Source of the DNA: Drosophila miranda
Lineage: Eukaryota > Arthropoda > Insecta > Diptera > Drosophilidae
NCBI RefSeq assembly: GCF_003369915.1
Contig: NC_046675.1
Location: 13,268,001-13,332,000 of the forward strand
Direction of reading: 5' to 3'
Length of the DNA: 64,000 bases
This document shows, piece by piece, positions 1 through 11,250 of the stretch. Positions within the stretch are counted from its first letter, which is position 1, and each line of letters begins with the position of its first letter. The notes beneath the pieces were generated by a model. That model was not told where the DNA came from. It saw only the letters and a program-made list of their open reading frames with translations, and did not search any database. The position numbers and the translations under genes are program-made.

Positions 1-465
1 GGGTATATGAAAAGAAAAATAGATTGATCTCCACGATCCACGATCTCTCTCAATTTTCTTTTTTACTTGTCATGAGAGATGGAATTTGACGAACCAAAGA
101 ACTTCAAGGTAAATGAAAAGAAAAATAGATTGATGGAATGATTGAGCTTCTCATTTGGTATCGGTATTCGAAATAGGAACGAATTGATACGGGAAAGGGA
201 GTATTTTTGTACGACTGGTATGGCAGGCCGCGATTTCTCTCAAATTTCTTCGGACTTGTCATGAGATATGTAAAAAACCTAGAGAGATATTGGAACCACG
301 AACCTCTAGTTCTGTGCTTTAATGTTAACTCTTGCACTTTGTTAATCTTCTTTCCACCTAACGACCTATTTGATTCGAATATTATAGTATTTTACCAGTT
401 GCATTGACTATTGGCTCTTCCTTCTGGCTATACCAAGGATCCGATCTACTCTTCTCGATCTACTT

Positions 466-580
466 ATCAAGAATATACGTATATACTTCATTGGATCGGA
501 GATGCTTCCTTCTGGGTGTTACACATCTCTACACAGTTCTAATATACGAGTATCTCTATACTCTTTGAGTATCGTGTATA
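466..580 (+). repeat. Dispersed repeat remnant, copy 1
   Basis: This stretch contains TATCAAGAATATACGTATA, then GATCGGAGATGCTTCCTTCT, GGGTGTTACACA and a closing GTATCGTGTATAAATA. The same ordered set of motifs recurs at 6428-6525 and, partly, at 3120-3170. From general knowledge, this motif series is common in Drosophila noncoding DNA and is usually regarded as transposon tail debris. I cannot name the element. Confidence 0.55.
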
Positions 581-2352
581 AATATAGATGAATGCAAAGA
601 CTCCAACAGATACACAGTATATATACAGACAGATTAGGTACATTTGTTTGATATACAAACAGATCGACAGATAAATGAATGTGTATCTAATTCAACTGCA
701 TTAAACAGATCCCCCAAAAGCCAAGAATCCACTGAAGTCTCTAAATAGATAGACAGAAATGGATGATCCAGGGAACAGCTCGAGATTTTGGAGATTAACG
801 AAAATTTAGCGGCGCATTTTGCACACATTTTGCCTTCCATTGAATTGAATTTATTTTCAAAACAGATAAAAAAATCAACAAAAGGGAGGAGTAGATCGGC
901 TGGGATCGGATGGGGTTCGGGTCTGGCCAAGTGCATGACGTTTACGTTTTTGGCACGAAATTTGAAAACGGAAATGATGCAGTGGCATAAAATAGAAAAT
1001 GGAATCGACATTTCCCTAACAAAGATCAAGATCAATTTGGTATCATTTAGAGCTGCTAATAATTAGTAGAGAAAATCTTTTTGATATGGAAAAACCACTG
1101 ACCCACTTCCCAAGTGGTTCAAGTTTACAGCTGATTTCAGCCTTCAACCAGATGGCATCAGACATTATATCATTTTGTTATTTACATTTCATATCAAGCC
1201 AATTATTGCACAAGTCCAGAAATCCTCCAAGTCTATATGTTTTTCAGCGGTGAAACAAAACAGAACCAAAAAGCGTGAGGAAAAACCAATTTGAATGATA
1301 AATGAAATCATAAATTTTGCACTTGGGCCAGGGTCCAGTAGGCTCGATAAAAGCCATTTAAAAAATTCTCATAAAAAAATGTGGCTATAATTTTTGGTTT
1401 TCTTTTTTTTTGGCGAGTGGCTATGATGGGGGCGGCGAAAAATTAATAGAAATTAAAATAATACGCCAGAAATGCCACAAACAAAATATGCCACGAATAT
1501 TTGGCATGCTTTTTTTTTGTAACATATGTTTGCAATCGAACGGATATATGTGGCCAAATTTATGTTCATTATAGATAAAAGAGTATACAGTGCGTGGCAG
1601 AAATGTAAGGCAGCCTCAAAGAGTGGCCGATAGCTACAAAAATTCATAAAAAAACAGTTGTTTCCGGGAATTTTCCTTTTCCTTATAGCCTATAGTTATA
1701 GAACGCACTGTCTACATATGTCTCATTGTATTTCTGGCCATAAAAACACTTGATACTTGACGCGTGGAGGCTGAATACCACTTGAAAATAGTTGTTTTGG
1801 AAAGGAAGTCTTCTAGACATCTCTGGCCCCTGGCTGGGTCTCGGACACTTTCCCTTTTCATTTGCGCTTTTCAGCTTTTCCGCTCTGCTTTTCCTTTGCT
1901 CGTTTTTTCGTTTGTTTGTTGTGTCTACGCCCACGCGGTCGACCTGGCACTGGGCCAACTGACATTGACTGATGCCAGAACCAGGCAGAACCAGGCAGAA
2001 CCTGGCAGCAGGGCAGAGAGCACACCAGAGATTCCACTGGTCTTTGTTTGCTCTCCGACCCTGGGTATAGCTACTTTTTCTGATGATTATGAGTTTCCAA
2101 ACATCGCTGGCCTTTCCCATATCGAAGGTGATACAAATGTTTGACTATACATAAAACAGATTTGTAAGACACAGCGTGGAGCGATTATAAATTTGAAAAT
2201 TAGTGGAACTATTAAAGCGTGCGACAGGCAATGGCGACGCTGAAATTATTGCGACATGCCCCATGTGAGGTGTTGAGCGAATTAATTGAGCGTGTGCCAG
2301 TAAAGGCTGCCACCAACAGACACATATAATAATGGTATGTGGAGACTGGCAG

Positions 2353-2990
2353 ATACCTACAACAGGTAGAGCTACTGGTACTGGAAGAACCAATTTTTAT
2401 CCACTTTTTGTGGACCGGATATGGCTAATCCCATAGAAACTGTCTTGCTTTGAGTGGAACATTTTTTGAAAAAATACATTTTATGATCCAGCTTTTCATT
2501 TGTTTAAATATTTCCATTTCAAACGTCTTAAAACCAAATAAGTACCAAATTTGATTGCGATTTTATATTTTTTTCCCAGGCCTAAAATTTGAAAAAATAA
2601 ATTTTTGGTACACTCCAATTTTTTAACATTGTTTTTTTCATGTAGATTAAATTATTACTGTATTCTGGCAACTACTACTGCGAAATACCTACAATAGGTA
2701 GGGCTACTGGTGCTGGAGGAACCTATTCTTGAGCACTTTTTTGGATCGGAAATGGCTAACCCCATAGAAACTGTTGAAACTGTCTTTCCTTGAGTGGAAA
2801 AATTTTGAAAAAATACATTTTATGGTCAAGCTTTTAATTTGTTTAAATATACTTCCATTTAAAACGTTTTAAAAATAAATAAGTACAAAATTTGAGTGCG
2901 CTTCTATCTTTTTTCCAGGCCCAAAATATGAAAAAATTAATTTCTGGTACACTAAGATTTTAAAAAAAATTTGTTTGTTGTTATCTATTT
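2353..2990. repeat. Diverged tandem repeat, two units of about 332 bp
   Basis: Unit 1 starts at about 2353 and unit 2 at about 2685. Shared landmarks in the same order are ATACCTACAA, TAGGGCTACTGG or TAGAGCTACTGG, CCCATAGAAACTGT, AAAAAATACATTTTATG, a CCAGGCC block and GGTACACT. Many substitutions and small indels separate the units, so the duplication is old. No coding potential is visible. Confidence 0.75.
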
Positions 2991-3119
2991 AAGCAATACT
3001 GTATATACCTTCAATAAAAAATTATAAAACTTAAAACAGAAGAGAAAGCACTGAGAATATTTTAAAAAGTACGAACAAATCTATTATTTTTTCGATGATT
3101 TTCTACGACTCTTGTTGAA

Positions 3120-3170
3120 ATGTCAAGAACACTCGTATATATACTTTTTAGGATCGGAAATGCTTTCTGA
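3120..3170 (+). repeat. Dispersed repeat remnant, partial copy 2
   Basis: A short stretch with CGTATATATACTTTTTAGGA and TCGGAAATGCTTTCTGATG matches the core of the motif series at 466-580 and 6428-6525. Only the core remains. Confidence 0.4.
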
Positions 3171-3981
3171 TGAATATTTGATTTGCATATCCGTAAGACC
3201 TCCGGCTAATGCTGCACAACTTACACGGATTTTATTTTACTTTTACACACAACACAGACACACTCTTAGGGGAACACACGGGAACGCTGAACTATTTCAA
3301 TTTGATTTGACAAAACGTGATTATTAATAATTGTTTTCGTAAATTTCTCATTTCCGCTTCGCCCACGCCCCAGAGGCGTGTGGCAGGGGCAGCGGTAGTG
3401 GGTAGGGGGGTAGGGGCAACACTTGTTAGTCGCTGACAGGCGGCACCGGCGCATCCAATGCGATGGGGAAATTCATTTTTCACTTTTCATCAAACGCGCA
3501 CAACGCTCGTTCCAAACGGCACAACAAACGGTTCACGACTGCCACGGCCAGAATGCTGCTGCCGCTGCCGCTGCCGCTGGCTCGGTGGTGTCTGTCTGAG
3601 AAAATGTGTCGCTCTCGACGTCGATCAGCGACCAAATGGAAACGGCTTCTCCGAATGAAATCTCAATTGTTGCACAAATAAATTCAGCAAGTGACCCATA
3701 AACATGCCACCGATCAGCAGCAGCACAAAAAGAGGAGAACATATTCGGCTTTGGAAACGAAATTGACGCCAGCTGTTGGGTGCACAAGAGCAGATATGAA
3801 GCTTAGAAGATCTTAAAATAATTAAAAAGACTCAAGGATTGGTTAATCTAGAAAAGTAAAGACAAACTGCAAAGAAATATCCCGAAAAGGCACCGTTTTA
3901 AAAGAGTAATAGTTTTCACTTTCATTAATTTACTTTTGAGCAGTAAAGTGAATGGATGTCCATCATATCAATCGCCTAAGA

Positions 3982-3991
3982 GACAGCTGTC
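3982..3991. promoter_or_regulatory. Palindromic E-box upstream of IR gene 1
   Basis: GACAGCTGTC is a perfect 10-bp palindrome containing the E-box CAGCTG. It starts 133 bp before the ATG of the first receptor gene and is followed by ATCTGATTAA, also found in gene 2. The same palindrome precedes the other two receptor genes at similar distances, suggesting a shared promoter element. The binding protein is not known; E-boxes are bound by bHLH factors. Confidence 0.55.
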
Positions 3992-4114
3992 ATCTGATTA
4001 AATTTACACGAGAGAAAGAGACCCTTTAGAGCAATTGGAAAACCATTTTCTGATACCAAATTCAGTTCACTCTTTAATCCCACCGCTGTAGGACCCGAAC
4101 TGGATTTAGTCGCA

Positions 4115-5947
4115 ATGTTTGGCAATATAAAAATAGTGCTGCTGCTGCTCTTAAGTCAGGCATTGACCCAGGAAGCCGAACACCACCATTTGGCTTTCCT
4201 GGCCAATCTCATCGAAAGTATCCACAAAGAAGAACCGATTCAGACTCTACTCATGCTGCAGCACCATCAGGACAAGGACTGCTCGATTCAAGACTTGCAT
4301 CCCGAGGGTATACCCATCCTACGAGCCAACGAATTCGCCAAATTTAATGTGATGAAGAACTACAACCAAATGGAGGCACTAGGATTGGTCTGCCTGGGGA
4401 TACACTCCAACGTAATGGTGCTCTTGAATGCCCTGGCCATGGCATTCAGCCATATGCGACATGTGCGAATCATTCTGTGGATGCAAGGGAACCCAACCGA
4501 GGACTTCCTCAAGCAAATCTCCGACCAAACCGAAGAGCATAACTTTCTTCAAATGCTCGTTCTGGGTTATCACATAAGTGGAGAAGTTACCATCCATCGA
4601 TTAAATGCATTTCCCAGTGCTCGCTTCGAGAAAATTGAGCATATTTCGAGCATTAAAGCACCAATTTTCCATCAGAGAGAGCTCAATTTCCAGGGAAAGA
4701 AGGTCATTGTGTTGCCCAAGCGAGCTCTGCCCGTAAATATTACCACCAAGTATGCGCCGACTGGTTCTTTCCCCATCACCCGGATCGAGGACAGGCAGAT
4801 CATTGAGTTTGCTTTGAGATACAATTTGACATTGGTACTAACGGAGAAACAGGACTTCGATGTGACTGATCCGTATTCCGATATTCAGTTCAATCCACGC
4901 CCAGTCTTGAGTAACGATCTTGTCGGCCAAATTGAATGTGTTAATACTTTCTCTCTGTCCTCGCTGATGGTTGTCGTTCCCTGCGGCAGGGTGACCAGCA
5001 TTACAGATGTTTTCCATAAGCTGGACTTGAGGACTTGGTTCTTGTACATCCTCTCCGTCTATGCCACGTTCGTGGTGGCGGAGACCGTCATTTTGGTTGC
5101 AACCCATCGAATCTCAGGCCGTTCCTATCGTCTAACCAACCTGAATCCCTGTGTGAATATGCGCGCCTTCAGGGCCATCCTGGGACTCCCCTTTCCCATT
5201 GGCCCCAAACTGACCGTATCGCTCCGTATGCTTTTCCTGGCCATGATTTTGTTCGGAATGATCTTCAGCAACTTCTTCAGCTGTAAGCTGAGCTCCCTGC
5301 TGACCAAGCATCCCCTGCAACCTCAGGTGGATAGCTTCGAGCAATTGCAAAAAAGTGGTCTGACCGTAATTGGAGATAGATCCGTGCAACCCTTCATCGA
5401 GAGTGAGGTTGATGAAGAGTTCATCAGGCAATATTTACCAAAATTGGAATATCGGGACGCTATGGAGCGGGTTCTATTGATGATGTCGGCGAACGATAGT
5501 CTCGCCTTTATAGTTTTTATAGAGTTCTGGAGAGTATTCGATACTTCTCAGCAGAGTACTGGACGGAAGACCTTATGCGAGTCAAAGCACCTATCAATCA
5601 TGCAGAACCTACCGAGGATGTACGTAATGCCGAAGAACTCCATATATAGGTGGCCAATGAACAAGTTCTTCTTGAAATTCTACGAGTCCGGAATCCCATC
5701 ACATTGGACACGTGTTTTACCCAAAACTATCCAATCATATCTCAATATCACTTTACAACCGGATCTTAGGCCAGAATTTGTTCCTTTATCCCTCAAAAAT
5801 TTTAAATGGCTTTTCTGGATCCTTGGCTGTGGCTACGGATTGGCCACTTTGGTCTTTCTTGTGGAAGTCTATATGGGAAATAGGAAGAGAAAGGTTGAAA
5901 GTAAGGTACCTGTTCCTTCAGGAGACCAGGAGATCGCCACGGTCTAA
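4115..5947 (+). CDS. Divergent ionotropic receptor (IR gene 1)
   Basis: This intronless 610-residue protein has the ionotropic receptor architecture. A signal peptide covers about residues 1-19, followed by an N-terminal half that includes ligand-binding lobe S1. M1 is at about 307-331 (LDLRTWFLYILSVYATFVVA), a pore loop at 340-362 and M2 at 367-390 (LFLAMILFGMIFSNFFSCKL). Lobe S2 covers about 400-555 and M3 563-587, then a short basic tail. IRs are glutamate-receptor relatives that act as chemosensory cation channels in sensory dendrites. Its length and lack of introns resemble the divergent, mostly gustatory IRs such as the Ir20a/Ir94 group, but I cannot assign an orthologue. The start is chosen for the signal peptide. 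An AATAAA lies near 6084. M1 to early S2 is almost identical to IR gene 3. Confidence 0.9.
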   Translation: MFGNIKIVLLLLLSQALTQEAEHHHLAFLANLIESIHKEEPIQTLLMLQHHQDKDCSIQDLHPEGIPILRANEFAKFNVMKNYNQMEALGLVCLGIHSNVMVLLNALAMAFSHMRHVRIILWMQGNPTEDFLKQISDQTEEHNFLQMLVLGYHISGEVTIHRLNAFPSARFEKIEHISSIKAPIFHQRELNFQGKKVIVLPKRALPVNITTKYAPTGSFPITRIEDRQIIEFALRYNLTLVLTEKQDFDVTDPYSDIQFNPRPVLSNDLVGQIECVNTFSLSSLMVVVPCGRVTSITDVFHKLDLRTWFLYILSVYATFVVAETVILVATHRISGRSYRLTNLNPCVNMRAFRAILGLPFPIGPKLTVSLRMLFLAMILFGMIFSNFFSCKLSSLLTKHPLQPQVDSFEQLQKSGLTVIGDRSVQPFIESEVDEEFIRQYLPKLEYRDAMERVLLMMSANDSLAFIVFIEFWRVFDTSQQSTGRKTLCESKHLSIMQNLPRMYVMPKNSIYRWPMNKFFLKFYESGIPSHWTRVLPKTIQSYLNITLQPDLRPEFVPLSLKNFKWLFWILGCGYGLATLVFLVEVYMGNRKRKVESKVPVPSGDQEIATV

Positions 5948-6427
5948 TTACCTGCTTATAATTATAAACGTTCTCAGCGTAAACGTTATAGAAATATATA
6001 ACCATAATGTATGCATTTTTATCTGTTTAACATTTACTAATTGCACACTCTTTATAAAGCACCCCAGTATTTGAAATATATATGGAATAAAAAATAAAAG
6101 CATGTCTCTAAAGGATTTGGAACCAAGAAGTTCGACTTTTGGATTGCCTTGATCCTTAGTGCGGCCTGAGAGTCAGGCTTTCTCAACCACGGCAAAGATT
6201 TTGATTGAAATCTGGATAGAGAAAGGGAGAGAGATAGAGAATAGGCGCGGTGTTAGGGGTTCCTTCTTGCTAAAATAAAGATCCGATCTGATTCAGATTG
6301 GTAGATATGGTCATTCTCAATGATTCAACATTGCAAAATTTTGAAACTTTGAAAATTTCGTAGCCCTAGCTTCAAAACTCTCTGAGACGGACGGACATAC
6401 AGACATGGCTATAACAACTCGGCTATA

Positions 6428-6525
6428 GCTGCTGATCAAGAATATATACACTTTATGGGGTCGGAAATGCTTCCTTCTGGGTGTTACACACTAATACACT
6501 TTTGGAGTATCGGGTATAAATACTC
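6428..6525 (+). repeat. Dispersed repeat remnant, copy 3
   Basis: The series includes CTGATCAAGAATATATACAC, GGGTCGGAAATGCTTCCTTC, GGGTGTTACACAC and TATCGGGTATAAATA. It matches 466-580 motif for motif and lies between IR genes 1 and 2. It is preceded by ACGGACGGACATACAGACATGG, shortened here to its recognisable ACGGACATACAGACATGG part, which often accompanies this repeat in flies. The parent element is not identified. Confidence 0.55.
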
Positions 6526-6617
6526 TAAAATGCTCCACTTTAAAACTTTAGTACTTTTAGCTATCTGCAGTGATGTTGCTGCCACCATTATGTTAATGGA
6601 TGACCATTTCAATAAAG

Positions 6618-6627
6618 GACAGCTGTC
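6618..6627. promoter_or_regulatory. Palindromic E-box upstream of IR gene 2
   Basis: GACAGCTGTC starts 142 bp before the ATG of IR gene 2. The flank to the start codon is alignable with that of gene 1: both have ATCTGATTAA, TTAGAGCAATT, GAAAACC and AATTCAGTTCACT in order. The promoter was therefore duplicated along with the gene. Confidence 0.55.
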
Positions 6628-6759
6628 ATCTGATTAAGTCCAAACGAGACCCATTAGAATATTGTCACCTTAGAGCAATTAGAAAACCGCTTTCTGGTAC
6701 CGAATTCAGTTCACTTTATTAATCCAAGCGCTGAAGGAATCAAACTGGATATCGCTGCA

Positions 6760-8580
6760 ATGTTTGGCAAAATAAAAGTAGTGCTGATACTGCTCCTAGC
6801 TCAGGCAGTGTCTGAGGAAACCGAGCAGCCCCAGATGACATTCCTCACCAATCTCATCCAACGTATCCACAAAGAAAAACCGATTCAGACTTTACTCATG
6901 CTGCAGCACCACCAAGACAAAGACTGCTCGATTCAAGACTGGCATCCCGATAGTATATCCATCCTACGAGCCAATGAGCTGATAGAAATAGACATGAGGA
7001 AGCACTTCAATCACAAGTCGGTGGCATTGGTCTGCCTAGAGGAACCCTCCCACCTGAGTCTGCTCCTAGATGCTGTGGCCAAGACATTCGATCATTTGCG
7101 GTATGTGCGAATCCTACTGTGGACGCAAGGGAATCCAGCAGAGGAATTCCTCAAACAGATCTCCGACAAGGCCGAGGAGCATAAATTTCTTCATATGATA
7201 GTTCTGGGACTTCATCAAAGTGGGGAAACGATGCATCGATTGAAACCATTTCCCAGTCCCCGCTTTGAGCGGATCGAGAATGTTTCGGGCATGAAGGGAT
7301 CCGTTTTCGCCCCGCCTACAGTCAACTTCCAAGGAAAAACGGTGACCGTGCTGCCAAACCTGAATATTCCATTTATCATCAAGAATGCACCGACTGTCGA
7401 TTTTCCCATCACCCGGATCGAGGACATGCAGATCATTGAGTTTGCACTGAAATACAATTTGACTCTGTCAAGGGCTCAGAAAAGGGACACCGATGTGACT
7501 GATCCCTACGTCGATATTGAGTTGAATCCGCACTTTGTTTCAAAGAGCGACCTTCTCCAGCGAGTTGAATGTGTGAATGCCTTTACTTTATCCTCGCTGA
7601 TGGTTGTAGTGCCCTGCAGCAAGGAGAGAAGCATTGCAAAGGTCTATCGTAAGCTGGACTTGAGGACTTGGTTCCTGTACATCCTATCCGTCTATGCCAC
7701 GTTCGTGGTGGCGGAGACCGTCATTATGGTTGCAACCCATCGCATCTTAGGCCGTTCCTATCGTCTAACCAACCTAAATCCCTGTGTGAATATGCGCGCC
7801 TTCGGGGCCATCCTGGGACTGCCCTTACCCATTGGCCCTAAACTGACCGTCTCGCTCCGCCTACTTTTCCTGGCCATGAGCTTGTTCGGGATGATCTTCA
7901 GCACCTTCTTCAGCTGTAAGCTGAGCTCCCTGCTGACCAAGCTTCCACTGCAACCTCAGGTGGAGAGCTTCGAGCAATTGCGGGCGAGTGGTCTGACCGT
8001 AATTGGCGTATCCACCATACAATCCTTCATCGAGAACGAGATTGATGAAGAGTTCACCAGGCGGTATTTACCTAATGTGAAGTATCTGGACGCTCTAAAG
8101 TACGCTGACGCACTGATCGCAGGGAACACAAGTCTCGCTTTTATATTTCTTAGAGACTCCTGGAAAGGATTCGAAAGGTTTCAGCAGGTAATTGGAAGGA
8201 AGATTTTATGCGAATCAGAAAACCTATCCATCATACAGAACCTACCGAGGATGTACAAAATGCAGAAGGGTTCGATATATAAGTGGCATCTGACCAAATT
8301 CTTTATGACGTTCTTCGAGTCCGGAATCCCCTCGTATTGGAAAAGCACTTTTCATTATAATGTCCGGGAACGTCTCAATGTCACTATTCCACGGAATGTT
8401 AAGCCAGAATTCGTTCCTTTGTCGTTGCATCACCTAAAATGGCTAGGTTGGGTTCTTGGCTGTGGCTACGGCTTGGCCACTTTGGTCTTTCTTGTGGAAG
8501 TCTATATGGGAAATCGGAAGAGAAAAGTGGAGAGCAAGGTACCAGCTCCTCCAGGAAACCAGGAGATCGACGCGGTCTAA
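6760..8580 (+). CDS. Divergent ionotropic receptor (IR gene 2)
   Basis: This intronless 606-residue receptor is a tandem paralogue of IR gene 1. It has a signal peptide at about 1-18, the S1 lobe, M1 (LDLRTWFLYILSVYATFVVA), a pore loop, M2 (LFLAMSLFGMIFSTFFSCKL), the S2 lobe, M3 (WVLGCGYGLATLVFLVEVYM) and a basic tail. It is expected to form, with co-receptors, a chemosensory channel at the dendritic membrane. The amino half is nearly the same as IR gene 3 in DNA as well as protein, while S2 is the most different of the three, as expected if ligand choice has diverged. The ATG is set by the signal peptide and by alignment with gene 1. An AATAAAG lies near 8711. No orthologue is assigned. Confidence 0.9.
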   Translation: MFGKIKVVLILLLAQAVSEETEQPQMTFLTNLIQRIHKEKPIQTLLMLQHHQDKDCSIQDWHPDSISILRANELIEIDMRKHFNHKSVALVCLEEPSHLSLLLDAVAKTFDHLRYVRILLWTQGNPAEEFLKQISDKAEEHKFLHMIVLGLHQSGETMHRLKPFPSPRFERIENVSGMKGSVFAPPTVNFQGKTVTVLPNLNIPFIIKNAPTVDFPITRIEDMQIIEFALKYNLTLSRAQKRDTDVTDPYVDIELNPHFVSKSDLLQRVECVNAFTLSSLMVVVPCSKERSIAKVYRKLDLRTWFLYILSVYATFVVAETVIMVATHRILGRSYRLTNLNPCVNMRAFGAILGLPLPIGPKLTVSLRLLFLAMSLFGMIFSTFFSCKLSSLLTKLPLQPQVESFEQLRASGLTVIGVSTIQSFIENEIDEEFTRRYLPNVKYLDALKYADALIAGNTSLAFIFLRDSWKGFERFQQVIGRKILCESENLSIIQNLPRMYKMQKGSIYKWHLTKFFMTFFESGIPSYWKSTFHYNVRERLNVTIPRNVKPEFVPLSLHHLKWLGWVLGCGYGLATLVFLVEVYMGNRKRKVESKVPAPPGNQEIDAV

Positions 8581-9420
8581 TTTTGCGCTTTAAATTATAA
8601 ACATTCTCAATGTAAACCTTACAGAAACACACAAAAACTAGCAAAAACTATTCCCAATAATGTATGTATCTTATGCGTATCTATTTCAATTTTATTAATT
8701 GCACATTCTTAATAAAGCTTTCGCAATGGTTGAACTTAATTTCCAAATGGTTTTCTCTGAGCGAAAAACTACTCAAACGCCAAGGGAGGTTCATCATATG
8801 ACAGCTACCTTTTAGTGGTCGAATGTCAATTGATGGAGCCGATAACTTAATGAAAACTATAAGGAATTGTCCATGTGTCAATTTAAAAGCTGATAGATGA
8901 GGATGAATAAGTTCGAAGTGAAAACCGATGTATTTATCTTTCCTTTTCACGGATATACCCGATCTCGAACCATTTTTGAGGCGTTGGACGACTATGGAAG
9001 CCCGCTGTTTATACCAAAGGCTATCCGCACTCTTACTTTTATTCTTTTATTTATGATTTATTTTCAAAGCAAGTTTTTGAAAGTTATTAAATCAATACGT
9101 ATCTATAGACTATATAATTGTTGATTTTTTAATTTATTTAAGGTAAAACGGAACTAAAAATGCGGTCTGCCTTGTCTGTCCCCCCACAATGACGAAGAGA
9201 CAGAATCTGGTATACCATATGTGGAGCCAGCTGTACGGCGGAGACTAAACACCGAGACTCGGAACCATGAAAGCAGTAACGAAATACACGTATTTAATGA
9301 AATATATTTCAGGTTAATATGCAATGTGCAATCTGAGAATGCCAAAGAGATTCATATTGTGAGATTTGAGTGCATTCTTGTTTGTAATTTCTTGCAATGT
9401 TTACAACTTTAAGCAGCTAA

Positions 9421-11250
9421 TTAGACTGCAGCGCCCTCCTGGTGTCTTCGAGGAGCAGGTACCTTGCTTTCAACTTTTCTCTTCCGATTTCCCATATAGA
9501 CTTCCACAAGAAAGACCAATGTGGCCAATCCGTAGCCACAGCCAAGGATCCAGAGCAGCCATCTCAAATGTTGGAGGGATAAAGGAACGAACTCTGGCTT
9601 AAGATCCGGTTGAAAAGTGATATTGAGACTCCTTCGAATACCAGTTGGTAAAAGCTGTAGCCAATGTGAAGGGATTCCGGACTCGAACAATGTTATGAAG
9701 AACTTGTTCATTGGCCACCTATATATGGAGTTCTTCGGCATTTTGTACATCCTCGGTAGGTTCTGAATGATTGATAGGTTCTTTGATACGCATACAGTTT
9801 TCTGTCCCATCGATTGCTGAAAAGTGTCAAGTATTCCCCAAAGCTCTGTAAAAACTACAAAGGCGAAACTGCCGTTTGAATGCATTATCAATTTAATTAC
9901 GTCCAGAGCGTCTAGGTACTTTATATTTGGTAAGCATCGCCTGATGAACTCATCATCAACCGCACTCTCGATGAAGGGTTGCATGGATCTCTCTCCAATT
10001 ACGGTCAGACCACTGTTCTCCATTTGTTCGAAGCTATCCACCTGAGGTTGCAGGGGATGCTTGGTCAGCAGGGAGCTCAGCTTACAGCTGAAGAAGTTGC
10101 TGAAGATCATTCCGAACAAAATCATGGCCAGGAAAAGCAGGCGTAGTGAGACGGTCTGTTTAGGGCCAATGGGAAAGGGGAGTCCCAGGATGGCCCTGAA
10201 GGCGCGCATATTCACACAGGGATTCAGGTTGGTTAGACGATAGGAACGGCCTGAGATTCGATGGGTTGCAACCAAAATGACGGTCTCCGCCACCACGAAC
10301 GTGGCATAGACGGAGAGGATGTACAGGAACCAAGTCCTCAAGTCCAGCTTATGGAAAACATCTGTAATGCTGGTCACCCTGCCGCAGGGAACGACAACCA
10401 TCAGCGAGGACACAGAGAAAGTATTAACACATTCAATTTGGTCGACAAGATCGTTACTCAAGACTGGGCGCGGATTTAACTGAATATCGGAATACGGATC
10501 GGCCACGTCGGAGTCCTGTTTCTCCGTTAGTACCAAAGTCAAATTGTATCTCAAAGCAAACTCAATGATCTGCTTGTCCTCCATCCGTGTGACGGGGAAA
10601 TCGCCCGTTGGTGCATACTTGGTGGTGTAATTTACGGGTGCGTCCCGATTTGGAAACACAAGTGCATTTTTTCCTAGATAGTTAAGTTTACGCGGGTTGA
10701 AAGTGGAGCCTGCAATGCTCGAGATATTCTCAATCCGCTCAAACTGAGGACTGGGAAATGGACATAAACGATGGAGGGAAACTTCCCCTCTTTGATGACA
10801 GCCCAGAACGATCATATGAAGAAATTTATGCTCCTCGGCCTTGTCGGAGATCTGTTTGAGGAATTCCTCTGCTGGATTCCCTTGCGTCCACAGTAGGATT
10901 CGCACATACCGCAAATGATCGAATGTCTTGGCCAGAGAATCTAGGAGCAGACTCAGGTGGGAGGGTTCCTCTAGGCAGACCAATGCCAACGACATGTGAT
11001 TGAAGTGCTTCCTCATGTCTATTTCTATCAGCTCGTTGGCTCGTAGGATGGGAATACCGTCGGGATTCCAGTCCTGAATCGAGCAGTCCTTGTCTAGGTG
11101 GTGCTGCAGCATGAGTAAGGTCCGAATCGGTACTTCTTTGTGGATACTTTGGATGAGATTGGTGAGGAAAGTCATCTGGGGCTGCTCGGTTGTCCCAGAC
11201 ACTGCCTGAGCTAGGAGCAGTATCAGCACTACTTGTATTTTGCCTATCAT
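9421..11250 (-). CDS. Divergent ionotropic receptor (IR gene 3)
   Basis: This intronless receptor of 609 residues lies tail to tail with IR gene 2. The open frame extends 25 codons upstream of 11250, but the ATG at 11250 places a signal peptide (MIGKIQVVLILLLAQAVSG) exactly as in genes 1 and 2, so I choose it. The domain order is S1, M1, pore loop, M2, S2, M3 and a basic tail. Residues up to about 170 follow IR gene 2 nearly residue for residue, while about 205-410 follow IR gene 1, with the M1-M2 block almost identical in DNA. It therefore looks like a gene-conversion mosaic. S2 is its own. No premature stop is present. Confidence 0.9.
   Translation of the reverse strand: MIGKIQVVLILLLAQAVSGTTEQPQMTFLTNLIQSIHKEVPIRTLLMLQHHLDKDCSIQDWNPDGIPILRANELIEIDMRKHFNHMSLALVCLEEPSHLSLLLDSLAKTFDHLRYVRILLWTQGNPAEEFLKQISDKAEEHKFLHMIVLGCHQRGEVSLHRLCPFPSPQFERIENISSIAGSTFNPRKLNYLGKNALVFPNRDAPVNYTTKYAPTGDFPVTRMEDKQIIEFALRYNLTLVLTEKQDSDVADPYSDIQLNPRPVLSNDLVDQIECVNTFSVSSLMVVVPCGRVTSITDVFHKLDLRTWFLYILSVYATFVVAETVILVATHRISGRSYRLTNLNPCVNMRAFRAILGLPFPIGPKQTVSLRLLFLAMILFGMIFSNFFSCKLSSLLTKHPLQPQVDSFEQMENSGLTVIGERSMQPFIESAVDDEFIRRCLPNIKYLDALDVIKLIMHSNGSFAFVVFTELWGILDTFQQSMGQKTVCVSKNLSIIQNLPRMYKMPKNSIYRWPMNKFFITLFESGIPSHWLQLLPTGIRRSLNITFQPDLKPEFVPLSLQHLRWLLWILGCGYGLATLVFLVEVYMGNRKRKVESKVPAPRRHQEGAAV

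Larger units (their letters stand above)
1..3980. other. Noncoding, repeat-rich flank of the receptor cluster
   Basis: I see no supportable gene here. Open frames are short and of biased composition. The stretch holds transposon-like remnants near 466-580 and 3120-3170 and a diverged tandem repeat at about 2353-2990, all listed separately. The rest is AT-rich DNA without recognisable structure. Confidence 0.6.
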
